Part shown: piece after piece, positions 16,625-24,816 of the stretch
Layout of the letters: the number at the start of each line of letters is the position of its first letter
Position numbering within the stretch: the stretch's first letter is position 1
Assembly (NCBI RefSeq): GCF_003363715.1
Contig: NZ_QREV01000039.1
Location: 1-47,329, forward strand
Direction of reading: 5' to 3'
DNA length: 47,329 nt
Origin: Parabacteroides acidifaciens
Lineage (GTDB): Bacteria > Bacteroidota > Bacteroidia > Bacteroidales > Tannerellaceae
Position numbers and translations under genes: made by a program
Notes under the pieces: generated by a model
What the model was told of the DNA's origin: nothing
Seen by the model: only the letters and a program-made list of their open reading frames with translations
The model's database searches: none

Positions 16625-19326
16625 TTCCCCTGGTATTCGGTAGGCGTCACGTTATAGGCCGCCTTGAAGCATTTGGCGAAATAGGCGGAGGAGGAAAAGC
16701 CGGTCTGGTAGGCGATTTCGCTTACGTTATATTGCCTCTGTTTCAGCAGGACGGCGGCTTTCTTCAAGCGGTAGTTGCGAAGGAAGTCGACGGGGCTCGT
16801 ACCCGTCAGGTCTTTGATCTTCCGGTGAAGATGTCCGCGGGAGAGTCCGAGCGTGTCGCTCAGCCGTTCGATGTTATATTCGGGGTCGGCATAAACCTGT
16901 TCGATCTGGATCAGGAACTTACGCAGGAAGAAGTCGTCCATGTTCTCGACCTTCTCCGGCTCGCCCATCAACAGGTTGCTGCTTTGCAGCTTTTGCAGCA
17001 ATGTTTCGCGGAGCTTCTTGCGTTCTTCGAGGATACGGATGATGCGGAGCTTGACGAAGTCCATCCGGAAGGGTTTCTGTATATAGCCGTCCGCACCGCC
17101 GGAGATGCCGTACATACGCTGGCGTTCGTCGGTCAGCGCCGTCAGGAGGATAAGCGGGATGTGGCTGGTGGCGAGGTTTGTCTTGACAGCCTTGCAGAGT
17201 TCGAAGCCATTCATTTCGGGCATCATGACGTCGCTCAAGACAAGGGATATCTCTTCCGAGTTCAGCAGTTCCAACGCCTCTTTCCCGTTCGCGGCTGTCA
17301 AGCAGCGGAAGTTGGCCGTCAGTTCTTGGCAGAGGAACGTGCGGACCTCGTCATCGTCCTCGACAACCAGGACGGTGTAGGGATATTCTTTCGCAAGCAA
17401 CTCCTTCTGTCCGGAATCGTCGAGGCAGGAGGCGTCGTAGGCAAGGGGTGAAACGGGTATCTCGGTGATGTATTCGCCTTTCAGCTGCGTCTTGTCGCGG
17501 TGGAGGCTGAAGGTGAAGGCGCTGCCTTTGCCGGGCATGCTCTCCACGTCTATCCGGCCGTTGTGCATCCGGATGTATTCGTTCACCAGATGGAGGCCGA
17601 TGCCCGTCCCCGTCCGGCTGTTCTCGGAGTAGAAACGGTTGAACAGATAGGGGATGTTTTCAGGCTGGATGCCGGAGCCGTTATCTTCGACGACAATCGT
17701 CACCCAGGCTTCGGAGGCGGAGAGCTTCACCGCGATGCGCCCTCCTTCCGGCGTGAACTTGAAGGCGTTGGAGAGCAGGTTGACGATTACCTTCTCGATC
17801 ATATCGGGGTCGAGCCAGACACGGCATTCTTTCGTATCGGCGGTAAAGAGGTAGTCGATGTTGCGTACCTTCGCCATGCTGTTGAAATAGGATTTTACTT
17901 CGCCGGTGAAGGAGACGATCTCCGTCTCGCGTATCTTCAGTTTCTCCTGCTTGTTCTCGACCTTGCGGAAGTCGAGTATCTGGTTGATCACCCGGAGCAG
18001 GCGACCGGCATTCTTATGGACCAGCTCGAGGTCCGGCAGGTAGGGCGAGTCGTGGAGCAGGCCGATCAACTTGTCCAGCGGTCCCAGGATCAGGGTGAGC
18101 GGCGTACGCACCTCGTGGGAGATGTTCGTGAAGAACTGGAGCTTGGAGGCGGTCACCTCTTCTATCTCGGCATTGAGGGAGATCAGCTTGCGGCGCTGCT
18201 CCTCCTCTTTCTTGTTTATCTCGCGCAGTTCGCGGTTGGCGAGCCGTATCTTCCGGTTGATATAAAAGACATAGACCGACAGGGAGATAAAGCCGATCAT
18301 CAACAACGTAATCACCCAGACGGAGCTCCGGAGGAAGAGGAAACGGTTCAGCAGCTCGTCCATACGGGTACGCTGTGTCTCGATACGCTGCTGGTAATTC
18401 AGCAACCGTTCGGTTTGCAGCAGGAGGCTACGGGCGGCTTCCTTATCGACGATGCCGCTATGCAAGGGGATAAAGGGGTCGACCGTTTCGCCGTTGATCA
18501 GCCGCATGGCGGTACGTACAACCTGTTCGCCTCCGGTCGGATAGAGGAAAGAGGCGTCGATACGTCCGTCGGCTATTGCTTGCAAACCGGCTTCGGCTAC
18601 GGCGTCCATGCCGATAACCGGCAGGCGTTTCCCTTGGGCGGAGTCTGTCGAGAGGAAATACTCGCGGGCGGCGATCGCCATGACATCGTTATGGGCAAAC
18701 ACAAAGTCGACCGGCCCGTCAAACGTCGTTTCCCGGAGGTGTCCGGCGGCTATCTCCTGTTTCCATTCGCCTTCCACCGGGACGAAAGTCAGGTCCTTGC
18801 GCTCTGAGAGGGCATCCCGGAAACCGTTGTGACGCTCTTGTGCCGGGGAAGAGCCTTTCGCACCCCATATTTCGAGGATAGTGGCATTGGGCGGCAGGTA
18901 ACGGGCGGCATATTTCCCGGCGGTAACGCCTAATTCGTAGTTGTTGGCTCCCACAAAAGTGGTGTATTGGCTGGTGTTGACTTTCCGGTCGGTAATGATT
19001 GTCGGAATACCGGCGCGGTAGGCCTCTTCGGCAACAGCCGTCAGCGGGGCTGATTCCAGGGGGGAGATGACCAGGACGTCGACCTTCTGCCTGATCAGTT
19101 CGCGTATCTGTTCGATCTGGCGGTCATTGTTGCTGTCGGCATCTTTAATAATGACTTTCAGATTATCATAGTTGGATGCCTCGATCCCTACTTCCCGGAT
19201 CATGGCTTGCCGCCAATCATCGTCGGTCATGCATTGCGAAATACCTATCACATACGTCTTTTCCTTCCCGCCACAGGCAGAAAGGAGTAAAGAGAGAAGG
19301 AGCGCTATGTAATAGATGTGTTTCAT
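16621..19326 (-). CDS. Hybrid two-component regulator with periplasmic sugar-binding domain
   Basis: This 901-residue one-protein signalling system starts with a lipoprotein-like signal (LLSAC, Cys18). A type I periplasmic binding protein domain (about 25-305) is close to ribose/fructose-binding proteins (YVIGISQCMTDDDWRQ, WGAKGSSPAQERHNGF, FAHNDVMAIAA). A transmembrane helix lies near 340-360, then a histidine kinase (ISHEVRTP, His404; NLLSNAFKFTPEGG; GTGIGLHLV), a receiver (LVLSDVMMPEMNG, Asp699) and an AraC-type helix-turn-helix at the C-terminus. The architecture is that of BT1754, which senses fructose. It probably activates the receptor-GH32-kinase-permease genes downstream. Confidence 0.93.
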   Translation of the reverse strand: MKHIYYIALLLSLLLSACGGKEKTYVIGISQCMTDDDWRQAMIREVGIEASNYDNLKVIIKDADSNNDRQIEQIRELIRQKVDVLVISPLESAPLTAVAEEAYRAGIPTIITDRKVNTSQYTTFVGANNYELGVTAGKYAARYLPPNATILEIWGAKGSSPAQERHNGFRDALSERKDLTFVPVEGEWKQEIAAGHLRETTFDGPVDFVFAHNDVMAIAAREYFLSTDSAQGKRLPVIGMDAVAEAGLQAIADGRIDASFLYPTGGEQVVRTAMRLINGETVDPFIPLHSGIVDKEAARSLLLQTERLLNYQQRIETQRTRMDELLNRFLFLRSSVWVITLLMIGFISLSVYVFYINRKIRLANRELREINKKEEEQRRKLISLNAEIEEVTASKLQFFTNISHEVRTPLTLILGPLDKLIGLLHDSPYLPDLELVHKNAGRLLRVINQILDFRKVENKQEKLKIRETEIVSFTGEVKSYFNSMAKVRNIDYLFTADTKECRVWLDPDMIEKVIVNLLSNAFKFTPEGGRIAVKLSASEAWVTIVVEDNGSGIQPENIPYLFNRFYSENSRTGTGIGLHLVNEYIRMHNGRIDVESMPGKGSAFTFSLHRDKTQLKGEYITEIPVSPLAYDASCLDDSGQKELLAKEYPYTVLVVEDDDEVRTFLCQELTANFRCLTAANGKEALELLNSEEISLVLSDVMMPEMNGFELCKAVKTNLATSHIPLILLTALTDERQRMYGISGGADGYIQKPFRMDFVKLRIIRILEERKKLRETLLQKLQSSNLLMGEPEKVENMDDFFLRKFLIQIEQVYADPEYNIERLSDTLGLSRGHLHRKIKDLTGTSPVDFLRNYRLKKAAVLLKQRQYNVSEIAYQTGFSSSAYFAKCFKAAYNVTPTEYQGN

Positions 19327-19339
19327 GTATTTGCAGAAC

Positions 19340-19473
19340 TGAACTATCCCGTTCCCGCGCTCCGACGCGGGATCGCAAGGAAACAGGCGTTATCCTGAAC
19401 CTATAAATGAAGATTAAGGATGTGGCAGGCTATTTTGCGATCCCGCGTCGGAGCGCGGGAACAAGATAGCTCA
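19340..19473. repeat. Palindromic repeat element with CCCGCGCTCCGACGCGGG hairpins
   Basis: A left arm of about 39 bases (19340-19378) is inverted at 19435-19473 with only a few mismatches, around a 56-base centre. Each arm contains the hairpin CCCGCG-CTCCGA-CGCGGG followed by ATCGCAA. It lies between pyrH and the sensor gene and could act as a terminator for pyrH. A related element is at 20819-20959, so this is a dispersed family. Confidence 0.85.
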
Positions 19474-19480
19474 TTATTTC

Positions 19481-20191
19481 TTAATTATGCACCAACGTCC
19501 CAATGTTCTCACCGCTCATGACCTTTTTCAGGTTACCGTTGGTGTCCATGTCGAAGACGATGATCGGGAGGTTATTTTCCTTGCACATCGTTGTGGCTGT
19601 CAGGTCCATGACCTTCAGACCGCGTGTATAGATTTCGTCATAGGTGATGTCGGAGAACTTGGTTGCCGTCGGGTCTTTCTCCGGATCGGCCGTGTAGATA
19701 CCGTCGACGCGGGTTCCTTTCAACATCACGTCCGCTTCGATCTCGATACCGCGCAGGGAAGAGCCTGTATCAGTCGTAAAGAACGGGTTGCCTGTTCCGC
19801 CGGACATGATCACGACATTGCCCTGTTCCAGCAGCTCGATAGCCCGCCATTTATTGTAGAACTCGCCGATCGGTTCCATGCGGATAGCCGTCAGCACTTT
19901 CGCCTTCACCCCCTGGGCTACGAGCGCAGAACTCAAGGCCAAGCTATTGATGACGGTAGCCAGCATCCCCATCTGATCGCCTTTCACCCGGTCGAAGCCT
20001 TTGGAAGCCCCGCTCAGCCCCCGGAATATATTACCGCCACCGATCACAATACCGATCTGGACACCCATTTCGGCAATCTCCTTGATCTGTGCCGCATATT
20101 CATTCAGACGCACTTCGTCTATACCATATTGTTTTCCTCCCATAAGCGACTCACCGCTTAACTTTAACAGGATACGTTTGTACTGAGCCAT
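19481..20191 (-). CDS. pyrH: Uridylate kinase (UMP kinase)
   Basis: This 236-residue amino-acid kinase family enzyme phosphorylates UMP to UDP in pyrimidine nucleotide synthesis. Family segments seen are KRILLKLSGESLMG, IGIVIGGGNIFRG, GTGNPFFTTDTGSSLRGIE and VDGIYTADPEKDPTATKF. The ATG at 20191 gives the canonical MAQYKRILLKLSGE start; the longer frame to 20236 would run into the promoter. In many bacteria frr lies directly downstream; here about 9.8 kb of fructan genes intervene. Confidence 0.96.
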   Translation of the reverse strand: MAQYKRILLKLSGESLMGGKQYGIDEVRLNEYAAQIKEIAEMGVQIGIVIGGGNIFRGLSGASKGFDRVKGDQMGMLATVINSLALSSALVAQGVKAKVLTAIRMEPIGEFYNKWRAIELLEQGNVVIMSGGTGNPFFTTDTGSSLRGIEIEADVMLKGTRVDGIYTADPEKDPTATKFSDITYDEIYTRGLKVMDLTATTMCKENNLPIIVFDMDTNGNLKKVMSGENIGTLVHN

Positions 20192-20222
20192 AATTATCTT
20201 TATCGTTTGATTGTTATACCCA

Positions 20223-20253
20223 CAAAAATACAGCATTTAAATGATCCTACAAT
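20223..20253 (-). promoter_or_regulatory. Promoter of pyrH
   Basis: On the minus strand, ATTG (complement of 20250-20253), 19 bases and TATTTTTG (complement of 20223-20230) fit the Bacteroidota promoter. The -7 box is 31 bases before the pyrH ATG. Confidence 0.65.
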
Positions 20254-20328
20254 ACTCGTTCCCTGTTTTAGTAAAAGATTTTAATATTACTGTATACCGA
20301 TTGTAACAGCTTTGTAACATTGCAACCC

Positions 20329-20416
20329 TACCTTTGTTACTTACCAGGACCTTATTCCTAACTTTTTATGCGGCAACCCTCTTTCAGCGGAAAGAAACGG
20401 GTTGCCGTATATTTTT
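20329..20416 (+). ncRNA. Candidate small RNA or leader ending in a strong terminator hairpin
   Basis: A TACCTTTG box (20329-20336) is followed about 30 bases later by a hairpin. CGGCAACCC (20371-20379) pairs with GGGTTGCCG (20399-20407), with an inner stem CTTTC/GAAAG and tetraloop AGCG, then ATTTTT (20411-20416). No plus-strand gene ends here, so the terminator has no upstream gene to serve. An RNA of about 70 bases would result. The -33 element is not at the normal distance. The rest of 20254-20530 shows nothing else. Confidence 0.45.
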
Positions 20417-20530
20417 CCTAAACAATGCCGCAATACTTATAAATACTTTAAAAACCGCAACAATACGGATTCGCCCCTTGTTTTCAATGCACGAAACTAA
20501 ATTATAGTAATCATTTAAAATGTATTCAGT

Positions 20531-20758
20531 ATGAAAGATTTATTAATCGGTATGGTAGTCGGAGTGGTAACAGGTTATGTACTCCGCAAAATGGAAGACG
20601 ACGGGAAATTCCACTGCATGCACGAACATATGCACAAATTTGCATCGAGAATGAAAGACGAAGCCGAAAGCCTGAAAGATGCCGGCCTGAATAAAGTCGA
20701 ATATGTAGCCGACCGTGTCCACCAGGCAGCCGAACAGGAAAAGAGCAAAAAGAATTAA
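20531..20758 (+). CDS. Small membrane-anchored YtxH-like protein
   Basis: This 75-residue protein has one N-terminal membrane segment (LLIGMVVGVVTGYVLRKM, residues about 3-20) and then a charged, amphipathic helix rich in Lys, Glu, Ala and His. That layout resembles YtxH-type stress or envelope proteins. A cluster of Cys, His and Met (FHCMHEHMH near residues 27-36) could bind metal, though this is a guess. It stands alone, flanked by a possible small RNA upstream and a repeat element downstream. Function unknown. Confidence 0.7.
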   Translation: MKDLLIGMVVGVVTGYVLRKMEDDGKFHCMHEHMHKFASRMKDEAESLKDAGLNKVEYVADRVHQAAEQEKSKKN

Positions 20759-20818
20759 AGTTCGCCATTACGACCGTCTTAATCTTTGCGAGGTGCCGAG
20801 TGCATACCTCCATTAGGA

Positions 20819-20959
20819 GGGGATGTGTCAAAATAGCCCTATTCCCGCGCTTGACGCGGGATCGCATTAAAACCGACCGTATAAACAACTGATTGATAAA
20901 GTCTGTTCTTTTGCGGCCCCGCATCAAGCGCGGGGACAAGGGACTTTTGACACATCCCC
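20819..20959. repeat. MITE-like element with 15-base perfect terminal inverted repeats
   Basis: GGGGATGTGTCAAAA (20819-20833) is perfectly inverted at 20945-20959, and the similarity between the two arms extends inward to about 48 bases. Each arm holds a hairpin such as CCCGCG-CTTGA-CGCGGG followed by a TCGCA-type end. The 141-base size and structure fit a non-autonomous mobile or REP-like element related to 19340-19473. No open reading frame and no clear target duplication were seen. Upstream, CCTCC-ATTA-GGAGG (20807-20820) forms a further small hairpin at the edge. Confidence 0.8.
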
Positions 20960-20992
20960 TTATGCCTAAAAACCACAAAAGGCAGACATCAG

Positions 20993-21050
20993 ATACGATT
21001 TTAAAATGGAGTTGAAATAAGTATATTATTTCTTTAAAATCGTATATTTG
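20993..21050 (+). promoter_or_regulatory. Promoter -7 box within a 13-base inverted repeat
   Basis: ATACGATTTTAAA (20993-21005) is perfectly inverted at 21033-21045, and the right arm runs into TATATTTG (21043-21050), a good -7 box. The ATG of the protease is at 21058, so the transcript would be nearly leaderless. The repeat could be an operator covering the promoter. No clear TTTG at -33 was found, which would fit a regulated promoter. Confidence 0.5.
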
Positions 21051-21057
21051 TGCCATT

Positions 21058-22707
21058 ATGATAAAGGATTCTATTATTTACATCGGGTTATGCCTGCTTC
21101 TTTGTGTTTCCGGCAAGGCACAGATCAGTCATGGCGGACAGCCATTGCCTCTTTCTGCCACAAAAAGCCAGACGGACGAGATGTTCATACAAATGCCGGA
21201 ATTCGACCTGTCGGAACAACTCCGCCTCGATTCGCTCGAAGCGACCGACCTGCGCAGCGGCTATCGTTTCGCCTATAAGTTTATGACAGATTATACTCCA
21301 GATAATTCAGGTGTCCACTTTACCCTGCCTGACGGCACAAAAGTCTGGAGGCTCGGAATCCGTTCCCGTAACGCTCTTTCCATTAATATAATGTTTAGCG
21401 AATACCATTTGCCCGAAGGCAGCCGCCTGTTTCTATACAACAGCGACCAGACGGAAGTATTGGGTTCTTTCAATCATCTGAATAACTCCGAATTGGGATT
21501 ATTGCCTGTCGCCCCGATTACGGGAGACGAACTGATCGTCGAATATCAGGAACCGGCCGATGCCGCTTTTCCCGGCAGACTCATCGTCGGCGAAGTGAAT
21601 CATGGCTACCGCGACTTCCGGGTGTCCGAACCGATACCCGACCAGCCTTCCTATTGGTGCATGCCGCCTGTAGCCTGCTATCAGGATACGACAACACGGT
21701 ACGATGATATCGAGCGCAGCGTCCTCCTGCTGATCATCAACGGGACAATAGGGTGCACCGGCACACTCGTCAACAATACGGCAAACGATGGAAAGCCCTA
21801 CCTGCTCACGGCGTCTCATTGCCTGAACAATCAGTTCAGTATAGAAAACCCCGATTATGAGGAGGTTGCCGGCAACATCGTCTGCTATTTCAACTACAAC
21901 AGCCCGCAATGCGATCCGGTAGAGCCAGGGCGCACCGACCAGACTTTGGCATCGGCCCATTTCCGGGCGGTGAATGAAAAGACCGACATGACGCTGCTGG
22001 AATTGTTGGATACGCCTCCTGCCGACTACCGGGCTTACTATGCCGGTTGGAATGCACAGGACGCAGGCGCAGCTCCTTACGTATGCATCCACCATCCGGG
22101 CGGATCGCTGAAACGGTTGAATCTCGTCGAGGGAGACGTGGAACTTACAACCTATAAGATACCCGTTACCGAATTTAACGAGAATACCCATTGGAAAGTA
22201 AACCGTTGGGCGACCGGCTGTACTGCCGGAGGTTCGTCGGGCTCTCCCCTCTTCGACGGAGACAACCTTCTCATCGGAGGGCTGACCGGAGGGGCATCGC
22301 AATGCGGGAAGCCGGTCGAAGACTATTTCTTCTCCATACAAAAAAGCTGGTCCGATCCGGAAGACAGCAGCCGGCAGCTCAAATACTGGCTCGATCCCAT
22401 CGGACTCGACTCTCCTGTCTGCGAAGGGTTAGACCCGAATAATACGGGAACAGCCAATGAGCGGATAAAGGCTGAAAGCGGTGTAATCCTGTTTGCCGAC
22501 AAGTACCACCGGACAATCCGTATCGACTTTGCAACGCCTGTAAGCCATGCTTCGCTTGCCCTGGTGTCGTTCGACGGAAGGACTGTCAGACAGTACCCGC
22601 TCGACGGACAACAAACAACCCTGAAAATAGGTTCCATCCCTGCCGGAGCGTACATTGCGAAAGTTGTTTATAATAACAAACTTTATACTCAAAAGGTGCT
22701 GTTTTGA
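21058..22707 (+). CDS. Secreted trypsin-fold serine protease with C-terminal sorting-like domain
   Basis: This 549-residue protein has a signal peptide (MIKDSIIYIGLCLLLCVSG-KAQ). The N-terminal prodomain-like part (about 25-200) is followed by a chymotrypsin-fold domain with His254 in LLTASHCLN, Asp310 in KTDMTLLEL and Ser394 in GGSSGSPLF, a triad like lysyl endopeptidases. The last 75 residues (about 475-549) form a beta domain ending KVVYNNKLYTQKVLF. This is very like the type A C-terminal domain that directs proteins to the type IX secretion system. Whether this genome encodes that system cannot be seen here. The specificity is not known. Confidence 0.85.
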   Translation: MIKDSIIYIGLCLLLCVSGKAQISHGGQPLPLSATKSQTDEMFIQMPEFDLSEQLRLDSLEATDLRSGYRFAYKFMTDYTPDNSGVHFTLPDGTKVWRLGIRSRNALSINIMFSEYHLPEGSRLFLYNSDQTEVLGSFNHLNNSELGLLPVAPITGDELIVEYQEPADAAFPGRLIVGEVNHGYRDFRVSEPIPDQPSYWCMPPVACYQDTTTRYDDIERSVLLLIINGTIGCTGTLVNNTANDGKPYLLTASHCLNNQFSIENPDYEEVAGNIVCYFNYNSPQCDPVEPGRTDQTLASAHFRAVNEKTDMTLLELLDTPPADYRAYYAGWNAQDAGAAPYVCIHHPGGSLKRLNLVEGDVELTTYKIPVTEFNENTHWKVNRWATGCTAGGSSGSPLFDGDNLLIGGLTGGASQCGKPVEDYFFSIQKSWSDPEDSSRQLKYWLDPIGLDSPVCEGLDPNNTGTANERIKAESGVILFADKYHRTIRIDFATPVSHASLALVSFDGRTVRQYPLDGQQTTLKIGSIPAGAYIAKVVYNNKLYTQKVLF

Positions 22708-22775
22708 TTAAAATTTGACAATAACCCCTGCCTGAATAGCAGAAAGATTGCAGTCATAACAGAGCGGTCAAAAGG

Positions 22776-22783
22776 TATATTTG
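22776..22783 (+). promoter_or_regulatory. Isolated -7 box in the 305-base gap
   Basis: TATATTTG at 22776-22783 is a good -7 match but has no TTTG at the right distance and no ORF for over 200 bases. The gap 22708-23012 is otherwise A/T-rich with no gene seen. It may give a long leader for the gene at 23013 or be chance. Confidence 0.25.
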
Positions 22784-22906
22784 CATAAGAGATTTTACTC
22801 GAACAACCGCATTTAGCCCAATTTATCGTATATTTAGGTTACTAAAACCGCTAAACGATCCTCATAATTCATTAATAAGTATTAATTAGAAAGATTTTAT
22901 TTCTTC

Positions 22907-22941
22907 TTTGCTCTTCATAACAAAAAAATGCTTTAGTTTTG
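22907..22941 (+). promoter_or_regulatory. Promoter of the TPR lipoprotein gene
   Basis: TTTG (22907-22910) and TAGTTTTG (22934-22941) are separated by 23 bases, slightly longer than usual. The -7 box lies 71 bases before the ATG at 23013, leaving an A/T-rich leader of about 60 bases, a feature common before highly expressed Bacteroidota genes. Confidence 0.5.
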
Positions 22942-23012
22942 CACTTTGATGGCTAAGGAATGATTGAAAGTGAATATATAAACATAGTAACATTTTAAAC
23001 TTACATCAAATT

Positions 23013-24704
23013 ATGAACAAAAAGTATTTATTGCCTTTCCTTGTATTGGCAGCAATTCTGACTTTTTCTTCTTGTTCTAACAAGTTGAAACCGTTAGCTG
23101 AAGAGTACATCAAAGCTGAACCGCAGCCGCTTGAGGCCATCGGAGGCAAAGTTCCTGTGACTATTAATGCCACATTCCCTGCAAAATGGTTCAACAAGAA
23201 AGCAACTGTAACCGTAACTCCGGTTCTGCGTTATGCCGGTGGTGAAGCATGGGGAACATCTTACACTTACCAAGGTGAAAAAGTAAAGGGTAACAACCAA
23301 GTTATCCCGCAGAAAGAAGGTGCTAACGTAACCATGAAATCTGCTTTCACTTACAAACCGGAAATGAAGAAATCCGAATTGTATCTGACTTTCGACGCAA
23401 AGATCAAGAACAAAACAGTTAAATTGCCGGATGTAAAAATCGGCGAAGGCGTGATCGCTACTTCCGAATTGGCTGATGCAGCTACTGCTAACGCAGCTAT
23501 CGCAGCAGACAAATTCCAGCGTATCATCAAAGAAGCTCACGATGCTAACATCATGTTCCTTATCCAGCAGGCTAACCTGCGTGCACAAGAGTTGAACTCT
23601 GATGCTATCAAAGAATGGAAAGAACTTGTTAAGAATGCTGACGAAGCTCCTAACCAGAATGTAGCAATCGAAATTTCTGCTTACGCTTCTCCTGATGGTG
23701 GTGTTAAGTTGAACACTGGTCTGGCTGAAAATCGTGAAGGCAACACAAGCAAATATCTGTCTAAAGAGTTGAAGAAAATGAAAGTTGACGCTCCGGTTGA
23801 CGCTCGTTACACAGCTCAGGACTGGGAAGGTTTCAAAGAATTGGTACAGGCTTCCAACCTGCAGGATAAAGACCTCGTACTGAGAGTTCTCTCTATGTAC
23901 CAGGATCCTGAAACAAGAGAAAAAGAAATCAAAAACATCTCTGCTGTTTACTCTGACCTGGCTGAAACAATCCTGCCGCAACTTCGTCGTTCTCGTTTGA
24001 CTGCCAATATCGAAATCATCGGTAAGTCTGACGACGAAATCAGTGCTTTGGCTAAGAGCAATCCTAAAGAACTGAACATCGAAGAAATTCTGTACGCTGC
24101 TACTCTGACTAACAACGACGCTGAAAAGATGGCTATCTATACAAAAGCTTCTGAACTGTATCCGAACTGCTACCGTGCTTGGAACAACGTAGGTATGATG
24201 GCATTCCGCGCTGGTGACCTGGCTAAGGCAGAACAGATGTTCAACAAATCAAACTCAGTAAAAGCTAATCCGGAAGCTAACATGAACTTAGGTTTGATCG
24301 CTCTGACTAAGGGTGACCAGGCTAAGGCTCAGCAGTTGTTCGGTAGCGCATCAGGCGTTGCTGAATTAGGCGAAGCTCTGGGTGTTCTGTATCTGGAACA
24401 GGGCGAATGGGCTAAGGCTGCCAACTCTTTCGGTTCAGTTAAGTCTAACAACGCTGCTCTGGCTCAGATCCTGACAAAGGATTACAGCAAAGCATCTCAG
24501 ACTTTGAACGCAGTTGCTAAACCTGACGCAACAACTTCTTACCTGAAAGCTGTCGTAGCTGCTCGTACAAACGATGCTAACGGTGTTATCAGCAACCTGA
24601 AAGCTGCTATCGCTGCCGACAAATCTATGGCTAAAGAAGCTGCTATCGATCTGGAATTTGCTAAATATGCAACTAACAGCGAATTTGCATCTTTGGTTAA
24701 GTAA
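23013..24704 (+). CDS. Abundant envelope lipoprotein with OmpA-like and TPR segments
   Basis: This 563-residue protein has a lipoprotein signal (TFSSC, Cys21). The N-terminal part (about 25-150) is a beta-rich region, followed by a helical linker. Next comes a segment with VAIEISAYASPDGGVKLNTG and LAENREGN that resembles an OmpA/peptidoglycan-binding fold. A C-terminal array of TPR-like helical repeats (about 350-563) includes WNNVGMMAFRAGDLAKAEQMF and ANMNLGLIALTKGDQAKAQQ. Codons such as GCT, CTG and GGT dominate, unlike its neighbours, which suggests high expression. It is a conserved Bacteroidales family with an envelope role that I cannot name. A strong terminator follows. Confidence 0.8.
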   Translation: MNKKYLLPFLVLAAILTFSSCSNKLKPLAEEYIKAEPQPLEAIGGKVPVTINATFPAKWFNKKATVTVTPVLRYAGGEAWGTSYTYQGEKVKGNNQVIPQKEGANVTMKSAFTYKPEMKKSELYLTFDAKIKNKTVKLPDVKIGEGVIATSELADAATANAAIAADKFQRIIKEAHDANIMFLIQQANLRAQELNSDAIKEWKELVKNADEAPNQNVAIEISAYASPDGGVKLNTGLAENREGNTSKYLSKELKKMKVDAPVDARYTAQDWEGFKELVQASNLQDKDLVLRVLSMYQDPETREKEIKNISAVYSDLAETILPQLRRSRLTANIEIIGKSDDEISALAKSNPKELNIEEILYAATLTNNDAEKMAIYTKASELYPNCYRAWNNVGMMAFRAGDLAKAEQMFNKSNSVKANPEANMNLGLIALTKGDQAKAQQLFGSASGVAELGEALGVLYLEQGEWAKAANSFGSVKSNNAALAQILTKDYSKASQTLNAVAKPDATTSYLKAVVAARTNDANGVISNLKAAIAADKSMAKEAAIDLEFAKYATNSEFASLVK

Positions 24705-24728
24705 TAACAAACTTATTCCATATACTTT

Positions 24729-24763
24729 AAAAGCCGCCTCCGTAAAAAGAGGCGGCTTTTTTT
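24729..24763 (+). terminator. Strong intrinsic terminator
   Basis: AAAAGCCGCCTC (24729-24740) pairs with GAGGCGGCTTTT (24749-24760) around CGTAAAAA, followed by more T. It is 25 bases after the stop of the TPR lipoprotein gene and is the clearest GC-rich terminator of the window. Confidence 0.92.
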
Positions 24764-24791
24764 GTTATATCCAAAACAATACGTATCTTTC
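24761..24791 (+). promoter_or_regulatory. Promoter of the propeller lipoprotein gene
   Basis: TTTG (24761-24764), right at the end of the preceding terminator, is followed after 19 bases by TATCTTTC (24784-24791), one base off the -7 consensus. The ATG is at 24817. Confidence 0.5.
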
Positions 24792-24816
24792 GGAGCACAT
24801 TATAACACAATGTAAT

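Noticed and set aside
17500-18807. Plus-strand open frame of 435 codons
   Set aside because: Antisense to the hybrid sensor, no domain; a shadow of GC-rich coding DNA. The same holds for 12664-13905 and other long antisense frames.
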